DNA from: an uncultured Gammaproteobacteria bacterium
Lineage (GTDB): Bacteria; Pseudomonadota; Gammaproteobacteria; GCA-001735895
Reading direction: 5' to 3'
DNA: 36,068 nucleotides
NCBI GenBank assembly: GCA_947260025.1
Contig: CAMYON010000023.1
Coordinates: forward strand, 1 to 36,068
Shown: positions 1-8,243 of the stretch, piece by piece
Position numbering within the stretch: position 1 is the first letter of the stretch
How the letters are laid out: each line of letters begins with the position of its first letter
The notes under the pieces: generated by a model
What the model saw: only the letters and a program-made list of their open reading frames with translations
What the model was told of the DNA's origin: nothing
Database searches by the model: none
Position numbers and translations under genes: made by a program

Positions 1-1651
1 GTTTGCCCAGCAGAAAATCGGCTGCTCGTTCGGCCATCATGATGACGCCCGCATTCGGGTTGCCGCTGATCTGGTCGGGGAAGGCCGATGCGTCGACCAC
101 GCGCAGGCCCTCGATACCACGCACGCGGAACTCGGCATCGAGCACGCACCGGGGATCGCTGTCGGCACCGATACGGCAGCTCGAAACCGGGTGATGGCCG
201 GTCGTCACGTTGGCGCGTAACGCGGCAGCCATGGCCGGGCGTGAAGTGACCGCCGGACCGAAAGTGATCTCCTTACCGACGATGTCGCCAAGTGCGGGCT
301 GCCGGGTAATGTCGCGGATGTATTCGACTCCGTCGATCAGTTTCCCGACGTCATCCTGATCTTCAAAAAAAGCAGGATCGATGAGCGGATAATCATGAGG
401 GTTGTTGGAGGCCAGGCGCACTTTACCCTTGCTATGCGGTCGCAGCAGGTTGATATCGAACTGGATACCGGGCGCCGCGGTTTTGCCGCGTGCGAGAACC
501 GCGCGCCCCGGGTTCAACAGGTTCTGCAGTGTCCAGCCGGCCCCTTCGGCGCCTTCCCTGACCACCATCGGAGTGCAGTAGACTTCAAGCTCGGGCAGCT
601 CGCCACCGTCGAGGGCGTGAAACAGGGCCGTGCTCCAGAACGGCCCCGTCGCCGGTCCGCGCTTGTTGAACAGGTACTGCATACCCAGCCACAGGGCGCG
701 GTCGAGTCTTTGATATCGGGCGAAGCTCAGCGAACCGTCCCTGATTTCGAAAGTCAGCGGCATGTTGGGATGATCCTGCAGCGATTCGCCGACGCCGGGC
801 AGGTCGAGTACGACTTCGACGCCGAACTGGCGCAGGTGGTCTGCCGGCCCGATGCCGGACAGCATCAGCAGTTTGGGCGATTCGAACGCGCCCAGGCAGG
901 AAATCACCTCGCGCTCCGCAAATATCGTCTGCGCCGATCCGTTACCGAAAATCTTAAGCCCGACGGCCCGGTTGCCGGCGAGTTTTACCTGAATGGCCTG
1001 GGCCATGGCCATAAGCGTCAGGTTGCCCGGTCGCTGTTTCAGGTAGGTTGACGAAGTCGATTGTCGCTGGCCGTTAAATACCTTGGCGTCTATTCGTCCG
1101 ACGCCGACCTGGCGTTGTCCATTGAAGTCTTCGTTGAAAGGCGCACCGGCCTGTTGCGCGGCTGCAACGAACTTCCTGCTGACTGCGCAGTAGTTTTCCG
1201 CGGGCGTGATTTTGAGTGGCCCGGAGTGTCCGTGAAAGCCGGGATCGCGGTGTGGCGCGGACTCGGATCTTTTGAAGTAGGGCAGGACGTCCCGGTAACC
1301 CCAGCCAGGAATGCCCTGGTCGCGCCAGCGGTCGAAATCCAGGGCATTGCCGCGCACGTAGACCAGGCCGTTTAGCAGCGAGGTGCCGCCAACACCTTTA
1401 CCGCGCGGGTAGTAAATGCTTCTACCGTCCAGTCCGGACTGTGGCGTGCTTTCGTAGCCCCAGTCGAATTTGGGATTGCCGAAGATGAATCCGTTGCCGG
1501 CCGGCATGCGCACGAACAGGCTGTTGCCGGGACCGCCGGCCTCGACCAGGCATACCGAGATATCCGGGTCTTCACACAACCGTGCCGCCAGCGCACAACC
1601 CGCCGAGCCGGCACCGGCAATGATGTAATCATATCGCTGTGGCTGGAGCAT
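1..1651 (-). CDS. GMC-family FAD oxidoreductase (choline dehydrogenase-like), 3' end cut by window edge
   Basis: This is a flavin-dependent alcohol dehydrogenase or oxidase of the glucose-methanol-choline family. Read from ATG at 1651, the N-terminus has the FAD-binding Rossmann motif GAGSAGC (residues 13-19). The GMC signature GAFESPKLLMLSGIGP is in frame near 835-892. The C-terminal active-site region reads GHHPVSSCRIG, then VVDASAFPDQISGNPNAG, supplying the expected His and Asn. About 550 codons are present and the frame is open to base 2, so only a few C-terminal residues should be missing. The upstream ATG triplets are out of frame. The substrate is unknown: choline, other alcohols and polyethylene glycol are all used in this family. 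It is transcribed divergently from the MFS carrier at 1853, across a 200-base gap, which may link the two. Confidence 0.9.
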   Translation of the reverse strand, partial: MLQPQRYDYIIAGAGSAGCALAARLCEDPDISVCLVEAGGPGNSLFVRMPAGNGFIFGNPKFDWGYESTPQSGLDGRSIYYPRGKGVGGTSLLNGLVYVRGNALDFDRWRDQGIPGWGYRDVLPYFKRSESAPHRDPGFHGHSGPLKITPAENYCAVSRKFVAAAQQAGAPFNEDFNGQRQVGVGRIDAKVFNGQRQSTSSTYLKQRPGNLTLMAMAQAIQVKLAGNRAVGLKIFGNGSAQTIFAEREVISCLGAFESPKLLMLSGIGPADHLRQFGVEVVLDLPGVGESLQDHPNMPLTFEIRDGSLSFARYQRLDRALWLGMQYLFNKRGPATGPFWSTALFHALDGGELPELEVYCTPMVVREGAEGAGWTLQNLLNPGRAVLARGKTAAPGIQFDINLLRPHSKGKVRLASNNPHDYPLIDPAFFEDQDDVGKLIDGVEYIRDITRQPALGDIVGKEITFGPAVTSRPAMAAALRANVTTGHHPVSSCRIGADSDPRCVLDAEFRVRGIEGLRVVDASAFPDQISGNPNAGVIMMAERAADFLLGK

Positions 1652-1852
1652 GGACCGGAGTTCTGCGTGTATCCATGTTTCGAATTGGGTGGCATCATAG
1701 CAACAGATTTTTTTGTTTCATATCGTTTTATGGTTTCCTTCAGTCGAAGATCCGGGAGTGGCTCACGGGTTGGCGGATGCTCGCGTGGCGCGCGAAATTA
1801 TTCGACCGGATTTCGGCTCGCGCCGATGTGACCATTAGCAGCACGGGGTAAG

Positions 1853-3034
1853 ATGAGAGACAGGCCGATATTAATGCTTGCGGTGGCGCAGATGCTGATC
1901 TGGGCCTGCATTTACTACAGCTTTCCGGCGCTGCTGCTGCACTGGGAAAAGTCGCTTGGCTGGAGCCGTGCCGACCTGACCGCGGCGATTACACTCGCGG
2001 TGTTCGTATCGGCGTTTTGCTCGCCGCTCTACGGACGCCTGATCGATGCCGGTAAGGGGGCATTGATGATGACCGTGGCGACGATGGTCGGCGGCTGTTG
2101 CATGATGTTGTTGAGCCAGGTCGAGTACCGCTGGCAGTTTTACCTGATCTGGGGAGTGCTTGGCGTCTGTATGTCGGGCAGCCTGTACGAGCCCTGTTTC
2201 GCGCTGATTACGCGGGCGCGCGGCGAACAGGCCAGGCGATCGATCATTTTCGTCACCCTGGTCGCTGGATTCGCCGGCACGGTCAGTTTCCCGGTGGCGC
2301 ACAGCCTTGCCGGCGCCTTTGGCTGGCGCAGCGCGGTGTTTTTCTTCGGCGCGATCGCGATCCTGGTAGTAGCGCCGCTGATGTGGCTGGGCGCCAGCGC
2401 CGTGGAAAGGGCGGGCGCCCATCGACACATCGAAAATCCCCATCTCTCGCTGGCGGAGCGTTCCTTCCTGCAGTCGCCGGTGTTCTGGTGCCTGGCGCTC
2501 GGCTTCGGGCTGGGCGCCGTGATGCACGGTATTACGCTACACCACCTGTTGCCGATTCTCGATGAGCGCGAAATCGATCCCGAGGTAGCGGTCGTCGCGA
2601 TCTCGTTTATCGGGCCGATGCAGGTGGCCGGCCGACTGGCGATGATGGCCGCCGAGCGTCGCGTGTCCAATCACGGTATCGCGATTAGCTGCTTCGTGCT
2701 GATGGCGGCCTCGATCCTGCTGCTGATCGGCGCTGGTGCCACGCCGGTGATGCTGGTCGGTTTCGTTATCCTGTTCGGCGGCGCCTACGGCATGGTCAGT
2801 ATCATTCGACCGGTGATCGCGCGCGAACTGCTCGGAGAGCGCCAGTTTGGCGCCAAGTCGGGCGCGCTGGCGCTGGTTTACCTGGCGGGCTCGGCGTCGG
2901 CGCCGTTCCTCGGCTCGCTGGGCTGGTCCTGGGGCGGGTACGCACTGGTATTGCCGAGCCTGATGCTACTCGCTCTTACCGGGCTTGTCCTGTACCTGCT
3001 GGCGCAACGAATGGTAGAGAAAAAACATCACTAA
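1853..3034 (+). CDS. MFS transporter
   Basis: A 393-residue integral membrane protein with about twelve hydrophobic segments, beginning at once with a membrane helix (LMLAVAQMLIWACIYYSFPA). The loop after helix 2 contains YGRLIDAGKG, a degenerate form of the MFS loop 2-3 motif. A charged central loop around residues 180-200 separates two six-helix halves. The best overall match is the monocarboxylate/oxalate-formate-like MFS groups, but the substrate cannot be read from sequence. The ATG follows a purine-rich GGGGTAAG. It ends 63 bases before kbl on the same strand, so it could be part of the same transcript and carry a substrate or product of threonine/glycine metabolism; that link is inference from position only. 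Confidence 0.85.
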   Translation: MRDRPILMLAVAQMLIWACIYYSFPALLLHWEKSLGWSRADLTAAITLAVFVSAFCSPLYGRLIDAGKGALMMTVATMVGGCCMMLLSQVEYRWQFYLIWGVLGVCMSGSLYEPCFALITRARGEQARRSIIFVTLVAGFAGTVSFPVAHSLAGAFGWRSAVFFFGAIAILVVAPLMWLGASAVERAGAHRHIENPHLSLAERSFLQSPVFWCLALGFGLGAVMHGITLHHLLPILDEREIDPEVAVVAISFIGPMQVAGRLAMMAAERRVSNHGIAISCFVLMAASILLLIGAGATPVMLVGFVILFGGAYGMVSIIRPVIARELLGERQFGAKSGALALVYLAGSASAPFLGSLGWSWGGYALVLPSLMLLALTGLVLYLLAQRMVEKKHH

Positions 3035-3097
3035 ATTCTTTATCGCCGCGCAAAAATAGTTATATTGGGGCTCCTGTCTATCGGGGGGTGCTGGCGT

Positions 3098-4291
3098 ATG
3101 TCAATCGAACTCATCAATCACCTGCAATCGGTGCTGGAAGATATTCGCCAACAGGGACTCTTCAAACCCGAACGCCCGCTCGAATCTCCCCAGGGCCCGA
3201 GCGTACATGCGCAGAACTGGGATGAAGACCTGATCAACCTCTGCGCTAACAATTACCTTGGCCTTGCCAACCACCCCGATATGCTGGCCGCCGCCCACGA
3301 GGGTCTCGACAGTCATGGCTTCGGCATGGCCTCGGTGCGCTTCATTTGCGGCACCCAGGACATCCACAAGTCGCTCGAGCGCAAGGTGGCCGACTTCGTC
3401 GGAATGGACGACGCGATCCTGTTTTCGTCCTGTTTCGACGCTAACGGCGGTATCTTCGAGGTGCTGCTCGACGAAAATGATGCGGTTATCTCGGATAGTC
3501 TCAACCACGCCTCGATTATCGACGGCATACGGCTGTGCAAGGCGCAGCGATTGCGCTACGCCAATAACGACATGGCCGATCTCGAGGCGAAACTGAGCGC
3601 GGCCGCGGGAGCGCGGTTTCGTCTCGTGGTTACTGACGGGGTATTCTCGATGGACGGCACTTTCGCTAACCTGTCGGCGATTTGCGACCTGGCCGAGGCG
3701 CACGACGCGCTGGTCATGGTCGACGACAGCCACGCCATCGGGTTTATCGGCGAGCGCGGTGCCGGCACCCCTGAAATGCACGGCGTCGAGGGGCGGGTAC
3801 ATATTACCAGCGGCACCTTCGGCAAGGCCCTCGGTGGCGCCAGCGGTGGCTATATCACGGGGCCGCAACCGGTGATCGACATACTGCGACAGCGCGCCCG
3901 GCCCTACCTGTTCTCCAACAGCCTGGCGCCGAGTATCGTCAACGCGACGCTGGCGGCACTCGACCTGCTCGAAGCCAGTGCCGAGCTGCGCCAGCAGCTC
4001 GCTGATAACACGCGCTATTTTCGCGAGCGCATCGGCGCCGCGGGTTTCGACGTCATTGCCGGTACCCACCCGATCGTGCCGATCATGACCGGCGACGCGG
4101 TCAAGGCGCAGCAACTTGCCGCTGAACTGATGCAGCACGGCGTTTATGTCACCGCTTTTTCGTTCCCGGTGGTGCCGCAGGGGATGGCGCGCGTGCGCAC
4201 CCAGATGAGCGCCGCGCACAGCCGCGAGCAGCTCGAACGCGCCATCGATGCGTTTATCGTGGTTGGCAAACAGTTGCAGCTGATTTCATAG
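3098..4291 (+). CDS. kbl: 2-amino-3-ketobutyrate CoA ligase (glycine C-acetyltransferase)
   Basis: A PLP enzyme of the alpha-oxoamine synthase family that splits 2-amino-3-oxobutyrate with CoA into glycine and acetyl-CoA, the second step of threonine catabolism. The protein (397 aa, matching the roughly 398 aa of E. coli Kbl) contains [10 protein letters not shown], the substrate-binding segment [14 protein letters not shown], the PLP-aspartate motif [13 protein letters not shown] and the Schiff-base lysine in [15 protein letters not shown] (K243). The frame opens further upstream at 3065, but ATG 3098 is preceded by the GGGGGGTG purine run and gives the family N-terminus. Directly followed by tdh with a 9-base gap, whose ribosome site overlaps the kbl stop; this is the classic kbl-tdh operon. 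Confidence 0.97.
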   Translation: MSIELINHLQSVLEDIRQQGLFKPERPLESPQGPSVHAQNWDEDLINLCANNYLGLANHPDMLAAAHEGLDSHGFGMASVRFICGTQDIHKSLERKVADFVGMDDAILFSSCFDANGGIFEVLLDENDAVISDSLNHASIIDGIRLCKAQRLRYANNDMADLEAKLSAAAGARFRLVVTDGVFSMDGTFANLSAICDLAEAHDALVMVDDSHAIGFIGERGAGTPEMHGVEGRVHITSGTFGKALGGASGGYITGPQPVIDILRQRARPYLFSNSLAPSIVNATLAALDLLEASAELRQQLADNTRYFRERIGAAGFDVIAGTHPIVPIMTGDAVKAQQLAAELMQHGVYVTAFSFPVVPQGMARVRTQMSAAHSREQLERAIDAFIVVGKQLQLIS

Positions 4292-4300
4292 GAGCCTGTC

Positions 4301-5323
4301 ATGAAAGCGTTGGTAAAAGCCCATGAGAAACCCGGCCTGTGGATGCAGGATGTGCCCAGGCCCGAGCCCGGACCCGAGGACGTCCTGATCAAGGTGAACG
4401 AGGTCGCGATCTGCGGTACCGACCTGCATATCTATAACTGGGACCAGTGGGCGCAGGAGCATGTGCCGGTACCGATGACGATCGGACACGAGTATATCGG
4501 CGTGATCGAGGAGATCGGGGAGCTGGTACATTCGGTCAAGGTCGGGGACCGGGTTTCCGGAGAGGGACATATCATGTGCGGTGAATGCCGTAACTGCCGC
4601 GCCGGGCGCGGGCACCTGTGTCGCGATACGCGCGGGGTTGGCGTCAACCGGCCCGGGGCGTTCGCCGAGTATGTCTGTATCCCCGCGGATAACGCCTACA
4701 AGATTCCCGAAGAAATCAGCGACGATATCGCGTCTATCCTCGACCCCCTGGGTAACGCCGTGCATACCGCTTTATCCTTCGACCTGGTCGGCGAGGACGT
4801 GCTGATCACCGGCGCCGGTCCGATCGGTCTGATGGCGACCGCGGTGGCACGCCACGTCGGCGCGCGCCATGTCGTGATTACCGACGTCAACGCAAAGCGC
4901 CTGGCAATGGCGGACCAGTTCGGCGCTAGCCGCACGGTTTTGGCCGGTAAGGAAGACTTGCACGACGTCATGGAGGAACTCGGCATGCTGGAGGGATTCG
5001 ACGTCGGGCTCGAGATGTCCGGCAATGAAAACGCGTTGCACGACCTGATCGATATCATCAATCACGGGGGCAAGATTGCGCTGCTCGGCATCTACCCGAA
5101 TATACCGCAGGTGAACCTGAACCAGGCGATTTTCAAAGGCCTCAGCCTGAAGGGAATTTACGGGCGGGAGATGTTCGAAACCTGGCACAAGATGGTGGCA
5201 ATGCTCGGCAGCGGTCTCGACGTGACGCCGGTGATTACCGACCATATCGATTTCGACGATTTCGAGACCGGCTTTACCCGGCTGAACGCCGGCGAGGCCT
5301 GCAAGGTGGTTATGCGATTGTAA
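4301..5323 (+). CDS. tdh: L-threonine 3-dehydrogenase
   Basis: A zinc- and NAD-dependent medium-chain dehydrogenase oxidising L-threonine to 2-amino-3-oxobutyrate, the substrate of the preceding Kbl. The length is 340 aa against 341 in E. coli. The catalytic zinc ligand lies in [11 protein letters not shown] (C38) with GHEYIG downstream. The structural zinc lobe [15 protein letters not shown] shows all four cysteines. The nucleotide-binding fold has [18 protein letters not shown] followed by an acidic residue in VVITDVN. The signature [15 protein letters not shown] near the C-terminus is specific to Tdh. The ribosome site AGGAG overlaps the kbl stop codon, indicating translational coupling. 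The stop is followed within 15 bases by a perfect hairpin. Confidence 0.97.
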   Translation: MKALVKAHEKPGLWMQDVPRPEPGPEDVLIKVNEVAICGTDLHIYNWDQWAQEHVPVPMTIGHEYIGVIEEIGELVHSVKVGDRVSGEGHIMCGECRNCRAGRGHLCRDTRGVGVNRPGAFAEYVCIPADNAYKIPEEISDDIASILDPLGNAVHTALSFDLVGEDVLITGAGPIGLMATAVARHVGARHVVITDVNAKRLAMADQFGASRTVLAGKEDLHDVMEELGMLEGFDVGLEMSGNENALHDLIDIINHGGKIALLGIYPNIPQVNLNQAIFKGLSLKGIYGREMFETWHKMVAMLGSGLDVTPVITDHIDFDDFETGFTRLNAGEACKVVMRL

Positions 5324-5337
5324 TACCAAAAAGATCT

Positions 5338-5382
5338 GGGTCAGAGTAAAAATAGGCCGCCGGCCTATTTTTACTCTGACCC
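5338..5382. repeat. Perfect palindrome, 22-bp arms with a 1-base loop
   Basis: The left arm starts GGGTCAGAGTAAAAATAGGC and is mirrored exactly by the right arm ending in TTTTTACTCTGACCC, around a single C at 5360. It lies between the converging tdh and permease genes, so an RNA hairpin could end transcription from both sides, although no T-run follows the stem. The sequence style (GGGTCAGAGTA with its mirror) resembles palindromic units often found scattered in gammaproteobacterial genomes and linked to REP-associated Y1 transposases; that link is from memory and no transposase is in the window. Compare the hairpin at 19911. Confidence 0.85.
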
Positions 5383-5404
5383 CGTTCTTCTGAACCGATT
5401 TTCA

Positions 5405-5427
5405 CCGAAATTGGATTGCAATTTCGG
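5405..5427 (-). terminator. Possible weak terminator hairpin after the permease
   Basis: An inverted repeat CCGAAATTG / CAATTTCGG with a 5-base loop, flanked by outer GAACC (5392) and GGTTC (5427). It lies just beyond the stop of the minus-strand permease. No T-run follows, so termination is only plausible. Confidence 0.3.
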
Positions 5428-5432
5428 GTTCG

Positions 5433-6394
5433 TTAGATGGCGCCGCCGCTGAGCTGGTAAACAAAACCGGAGATCATCGCGCCGGTCAATCCGAGCGCCA
5501 GGTAGAGCAGAAACACCGGTTTCTTGACCAGCGCCCAGACCGCGATCGCGGCAGGGACCGACGATACCGCGCCGGCGGTAATGAATGCCATCGCCGCGCC
5601 TGGCGTCATGCCGATTTCGATCAATAGCCGGCGATCCAGTCGGATGACACGTAGGCCAGCATCAGGCTTTCGAGGAAAAAAGCGAGCGTGAGCCATTTAC
5701 CGAGAAAAACGCCGATCGCGACGGATTCTGCGCCAAAAACCTCGATGCGCTCGGGTTCCTGCCAGAACTTCCATAGAACCGTTTTCTGGGCTGAAGCCGA
5801 GCAACTGCTGTCGCAGCAACCGGTCACCTCGGCACGCAGCGGCGATTCTAGCCCACCGTAGCGCTGGATGAGCAGGATAGAAAGGCCGGCCATCAAGCCC
5901 ATCGACATCGCGGCGATGGTCTTGGCAAGCGCGAAGTTGAAGCCGATGCCGGCAGCGGTGAGGATGAACATTTCAGGGTCCATGATCGGTGACGCGATCC
6001 AGAAAGCCATGACCGGCGCCAGCGGGACGCCGGCGCCCAGCATCGCGGCAATCAATGGAATGACGCCGCAGGAGCAGAACGGAGAAATGGCGCCGACCAG
6101 TGCCGCCAGCATGGTCGCCCGCACCGGGTTGCCGCTAAAGGCTTTCGCGATCAGGCTATCGGCACTGGTGGCCCTGGCATAGGCGGCGATGCCGATGGCA
6201 AGCGCGAAAAACGGCAGCATTTCCCACAGCGCCTCGAGGGTGAACAACACGCTGAGCGGCAGCTGCTGCAGGTCTAGTAACGCCAGCAGGATTAACATCA
6301 GCGCCATGGCCATGAAAACCCGGTCCCTGCACACTGAGCCGAGTAACTGTAGCAAGGGCTGGTTGCGGTTTCGGGCCTCGGTTAATGTATTCAT
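5433..6394 (-). pseudogene. PF03773-type (ArsP/YraQ-like) permease, reading frame broken
   Basis: The first part, from ATG 6394 to a stop at 5621 (257 aa), has several membrane helices and the family motif SPFCSCGVIPLIAAMLGAG followed by PVMAFWIASPIMDPEMF. It ends abruptly at LMLAYVSSDWIAGY. The missing C-terminus continues in another frame, in the stretch down to 5433, with IEIGMTPGAAMAFITAGAV and VWALVKKPVFLLYLAL. Intact members have roughly 25-30 further residues between these parts (a PAYLNGYAALP-like stretch), so an internal deletion of about 80-90 bases that also shifted frame is the simplest reading. Family members export organoarsenicals or other metalloids; the ArsR-type regulator just upstream fits that. 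If the lesion is genuine the transporter is probably inactive; an assembly error is the alternative. Confidence 0.75.
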
Positions 6395-6395
6395 G

Positions 6396-6418
6396 TTTCT
6401 AGTAATCTCGAAATAAAG
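6396..6418 (-). promoter_or_regulatory. Candidate ArsR-type operator, copy 2 (before permease)
   Basis: A 23-base element TTTCTAG-N6-CGAAATAAAG lies immediately before the permease start codon and matches the element at 6780 in 20 of 23 positions. Each copy contains a dyad TTTC-N10-GAAA. Two copies, each just upstream of a gene in a regulator-permease pair, suggest regulator binding sites, but a shared promoter element is also possible. Confidence 0.4.
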
Positions 6419-6429
6419 AGTATGAAAAA

Positions 6430-6738
6430 TCAGGCTGCGGTTTCACTGGACTCGACGTCGGCGCAGCATTCTTCGGTCAGGTAATCGACCAGGCCCTGGA
6501 TTACGCCGAACTCGATTTTGCAGAGCAAGGTCGCCTGCTGTCGCTGCTGGCGAATAACGCCGGCGGACTTCAAATGGGTTATGTGATGCGTCAGGGTCGA
6601 ACCCGGGATCCCCAGCTGTTTCTGGATCACGCCGACCGGCAGGCCCTCGTCGCCGGCGCGTACCAGCAAGCGTACGATCCTGAGCCGGGTGGGGTTGCCG
6701 ATCTTGGCGAGAACATTGGCGGCAGTGTCCAGTTTCAT
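6430..6738 (-). CDS. ArsR/SmtB-family metalloregulator
   Basis: A small winged-helix repressor, 102 aa from ATG 6738. The pattern AAKxLAxxGNPTRLRIVRLL is matched by LAKIGNPTRLRIVRLLVRAG. The recognition helix region is GIPGSTLTHHITHLKSAGVI and the wing is RQQRQQATLLCKIEF. The C-terminus carries a vicinal cysteine pair (TEECCAD), similar to the C-terminal cysteine As(III) sites known in some ArsR proteins such as that of Acidithiobacillus ferrooxidans, rather than the CVC site of the plasmid R773 type. A TTG at 6774 in the same frame would add 12 residues with no recognisable family sequence, so the ATG is preferred. The permease start lies 35 bases downstream, so the two form an operon, probably repressed through the 23-base repeats. 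Confidence 0.85.
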   Translation of the reverse strand: MKLDTAANVLAKIGNPTRLRIVRLLVRAGDEGLPVGVIQKQLGIPGSTLTHHITHLKSAGVIRQQRQQATLLCKIEFGVIQGLVDYLTEECCADVESSETAA

Positions 6739-6779
6739 GAGGCAGATACTAGTCGATTTGTCTTTATCTTTCAACTATA

Positions 6780-6802
6780 TTTCTAGAATTATCGAAATAA
6801 AG
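6780..6802 (-). promoter_or_regulatory. Candidate ArsR-type operator, copy 1 (before regulator)
   Basis: A 23-base element TTTCTAGAATTATCGAAATA plus AAG, upstream of the ArsR-type gene in AT-rich DNA that stands out from the GC-rich surroundings. It contains ATTTC-N10-GAAAT as a dyad and is repeated with three mismatches at 6396. The position suits autoregulation. Confidence 0.45.
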
Positions 6803-6857
6803 TGATTCTTTAGTCCCAGAATCCCCGTCGGAAAGTACAGGCCAGCGTGAGGATGAC

Positions 6858-8165
6858 CTAGCGGGATAAGTGATCTATAAAGCGGGTGAATAGCCGCGGA
6901 TTGTTTTGCGTGGTCGGCAGCGCGAGCACATCTTCGCAAACCCGGTTTGCGGCCGTCTCGTCTAGGCCGCCGTATTGCAGCAATCCCGTCGCCTTGGCGC
7001 GCATCTCCGATCGGTCCAGCGCCAGCTCGGGGTCTCCCTTGCAATCCTTGCGCGAAACCTTGAAAGCCTCGCCGGATTCGGTCACCGCAGTGACCTCGGC
7101 GCCCCAGGATAGCGGGTAATTCGACGCGTAGGGATCGACGATAGATACGCTGGTGGCACGACGCAGCGGCGCGCTGCGTGCGCGCGCGTCGGCGTCGAAC
7201 GAATCCAGCCCGACCGCGCCATCGGTCAACGCAATTGCAGCCGTGTGGTAAAGCGAAAACTTGGCCTGGTACTCGGTCTCGGGCTCGCGGCAATCGCAAA
7301 CATCGAGCGCCGCCTGGTAAGTCTTAATGCCGGCCTCCCTGACCGGATTGCCGTCGAGCAGCTGGTGGATTTCGAGCGCGCAGTCGATGATCGGATGCGT
7401 GTGCCGACAGGAGGGCCAGGGCTTGATCGAAGTCAGCGAGAGCTGCCACTGGTCGTCCGGCTGGCGCAGTATGTTTTCCGGTATCGGATCGTTGCAGGTG
7501 CCGGCAAACAGGCCCTTGCTGCCCTCGAGGATTTCGGCCGGACCGGTAAAGCCATGCGCCGCCAGTTCGGCCGCAAGCAGCCCCGATTCGCTGGCGCGGC
7601 CCGCATGCAGGTGTTTGCTCATCGCGCCGGTTTCCATGAATTGCCACAGGCCGCTGGACTGGGTGCCGGCGTTGCCGAGCGCGTTCAGGGTCTGTTCTTC
7701 GGTCAATTCGAGCAGGCTAGCCGCCGCCATCGCCGAGCCGAAGGGTCCACAGGTCGCGGTGTTGTGCCAGATACGGTAATGCGCCGGTCCCATCGCGGCG
7801 CCAATACGGCACATGGCTTCGAAACCGTGCAGTATCGCGCGCAGCATTTGTTCGCCGCTGGCGCCTGTTTTTTCGCCCAGGGCGAGCACCGCCGGCACCA
7901 CGACGCAGCCGGGGTGGGTCACCGAGGCGCGATGCAGGTCGTCGGTCTCGGTAATATGCGTCAGTGCGCCCATCAGCAACGCCTTGCGCTTAAGGTCGAG
8001 ATCGCCGTCGTTTGCCCAGCTGCGTAATATTGCGCCCACTGGCGTCGCATTGCCGGCATAGGCGGTAGCCACGGCGTCCAGCGTGAACAGCGCTGCGTCG
8101 TCTAGGTCGGTCGCTGCAATTGGCCGCTTGCGTATCAGGCCGATCAATTCTTGTGTCAGGCTCAT
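6858..8165 (-). CDS. MmgE/PrpD family protein
   Basis: A 435-residue soluble protein of the MmgE/PrpD fold, which includes 2-methylcitrate dehydratase and cis-aconitate decarboxylase. Family features are the N-terminal helical region with LDAVATAYAG, ALTHITETDDLHRASVTHPGC, the segment CGPFGSAMAAASLLELTEEQTLNALGNAGTQSSGLWQF, and the later KPWPSCRHTHPIID block. No prpB, prpC or acn gene is nearby, so 2-methylcitrate is not a safe substrate; many catabolic members act on other hydroxy or unsaturated acids. ATG 8165 is chosen because GGAA lies 8 bases upstream; a longer open frame to 8225 would enter the shared gap with ridA and adds no family sequence. Divergent from ridA with 78 bases between. 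Confidence 0.85.
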   Translation of the reverse strand: MSLTQELIGLIRKRPIAATDLDDAALFTLDAVATAYAGNATPVGAILRSWANDGDLDLKRKALLMGALTHITETDDLHRASVTHPGCVVVPAVLALGEKTGASGEQMLRAILHGFEAMCRIGAAMGPAHYRIWHNTATCGPFGSAMAAASLLELTEEQTLNALGNAGTQSSGLWQFMETGAMSKHLHAGRASESGLLAAELAAHGFTGPAEILEGSKGLFAGTCNDPIPENILRQPDDQWQLSLTSIKPWPSCRHTHPIIDCALEIHQLLDGNPVREAGIKTYQAALDVCDCREPETEYQAKFSLYHTAAIALTDGAVGLDSFDADARARSAPLRRATSVSIVDPYASNYPLSWGAEVTAVTESGEAFKVSRKDCKGDPELALDRSEMRAKATGLLQYGGLDETAANRVCEDVLALPTTQNNPRLFTRFIDHLSR

Positions 8166-8182
8166 CGAAGTTCCAATATAGT

Positions 8183-8198
8183 AATCCGACAGGGGATT
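8183..8198. promoter_or_regulatory. Small dyad in the prpD-like/ridA divergent gap
   Basis: AATCC-N6-GGATT inverted repeat, in the short region shared by the two divergent start sites. It could be an operator for a regulator outside the window. The arms are only five bases, so chance is quite possible. Confidence 0.15.
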
Positions 8199-8243
8199 CG
8201 AGTGCCCCGGAATATAACGCAACATGTATCGGGAGGACAGACT

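Noticed and set aside
395-1375. Two long plus-strand open frames at the start of the window
   Set aside because: They are exactly opposite the GMC oxidoreductase codons, which show FAD, signature and active-site motifs; the plus-strand peptides match nothing.
3101-4219. 372-codon minus-strand frame opposite kbl
   Set aside because: Antisense shadow of a certain gene; His/Arg-rich with no family sequence.
6858-8165. 2-methylcitrate dehydratase (prpD)
   Set aside because: No prpB, prpC or acnD neighbour and the MmgE/PrpD family contains many other activities.
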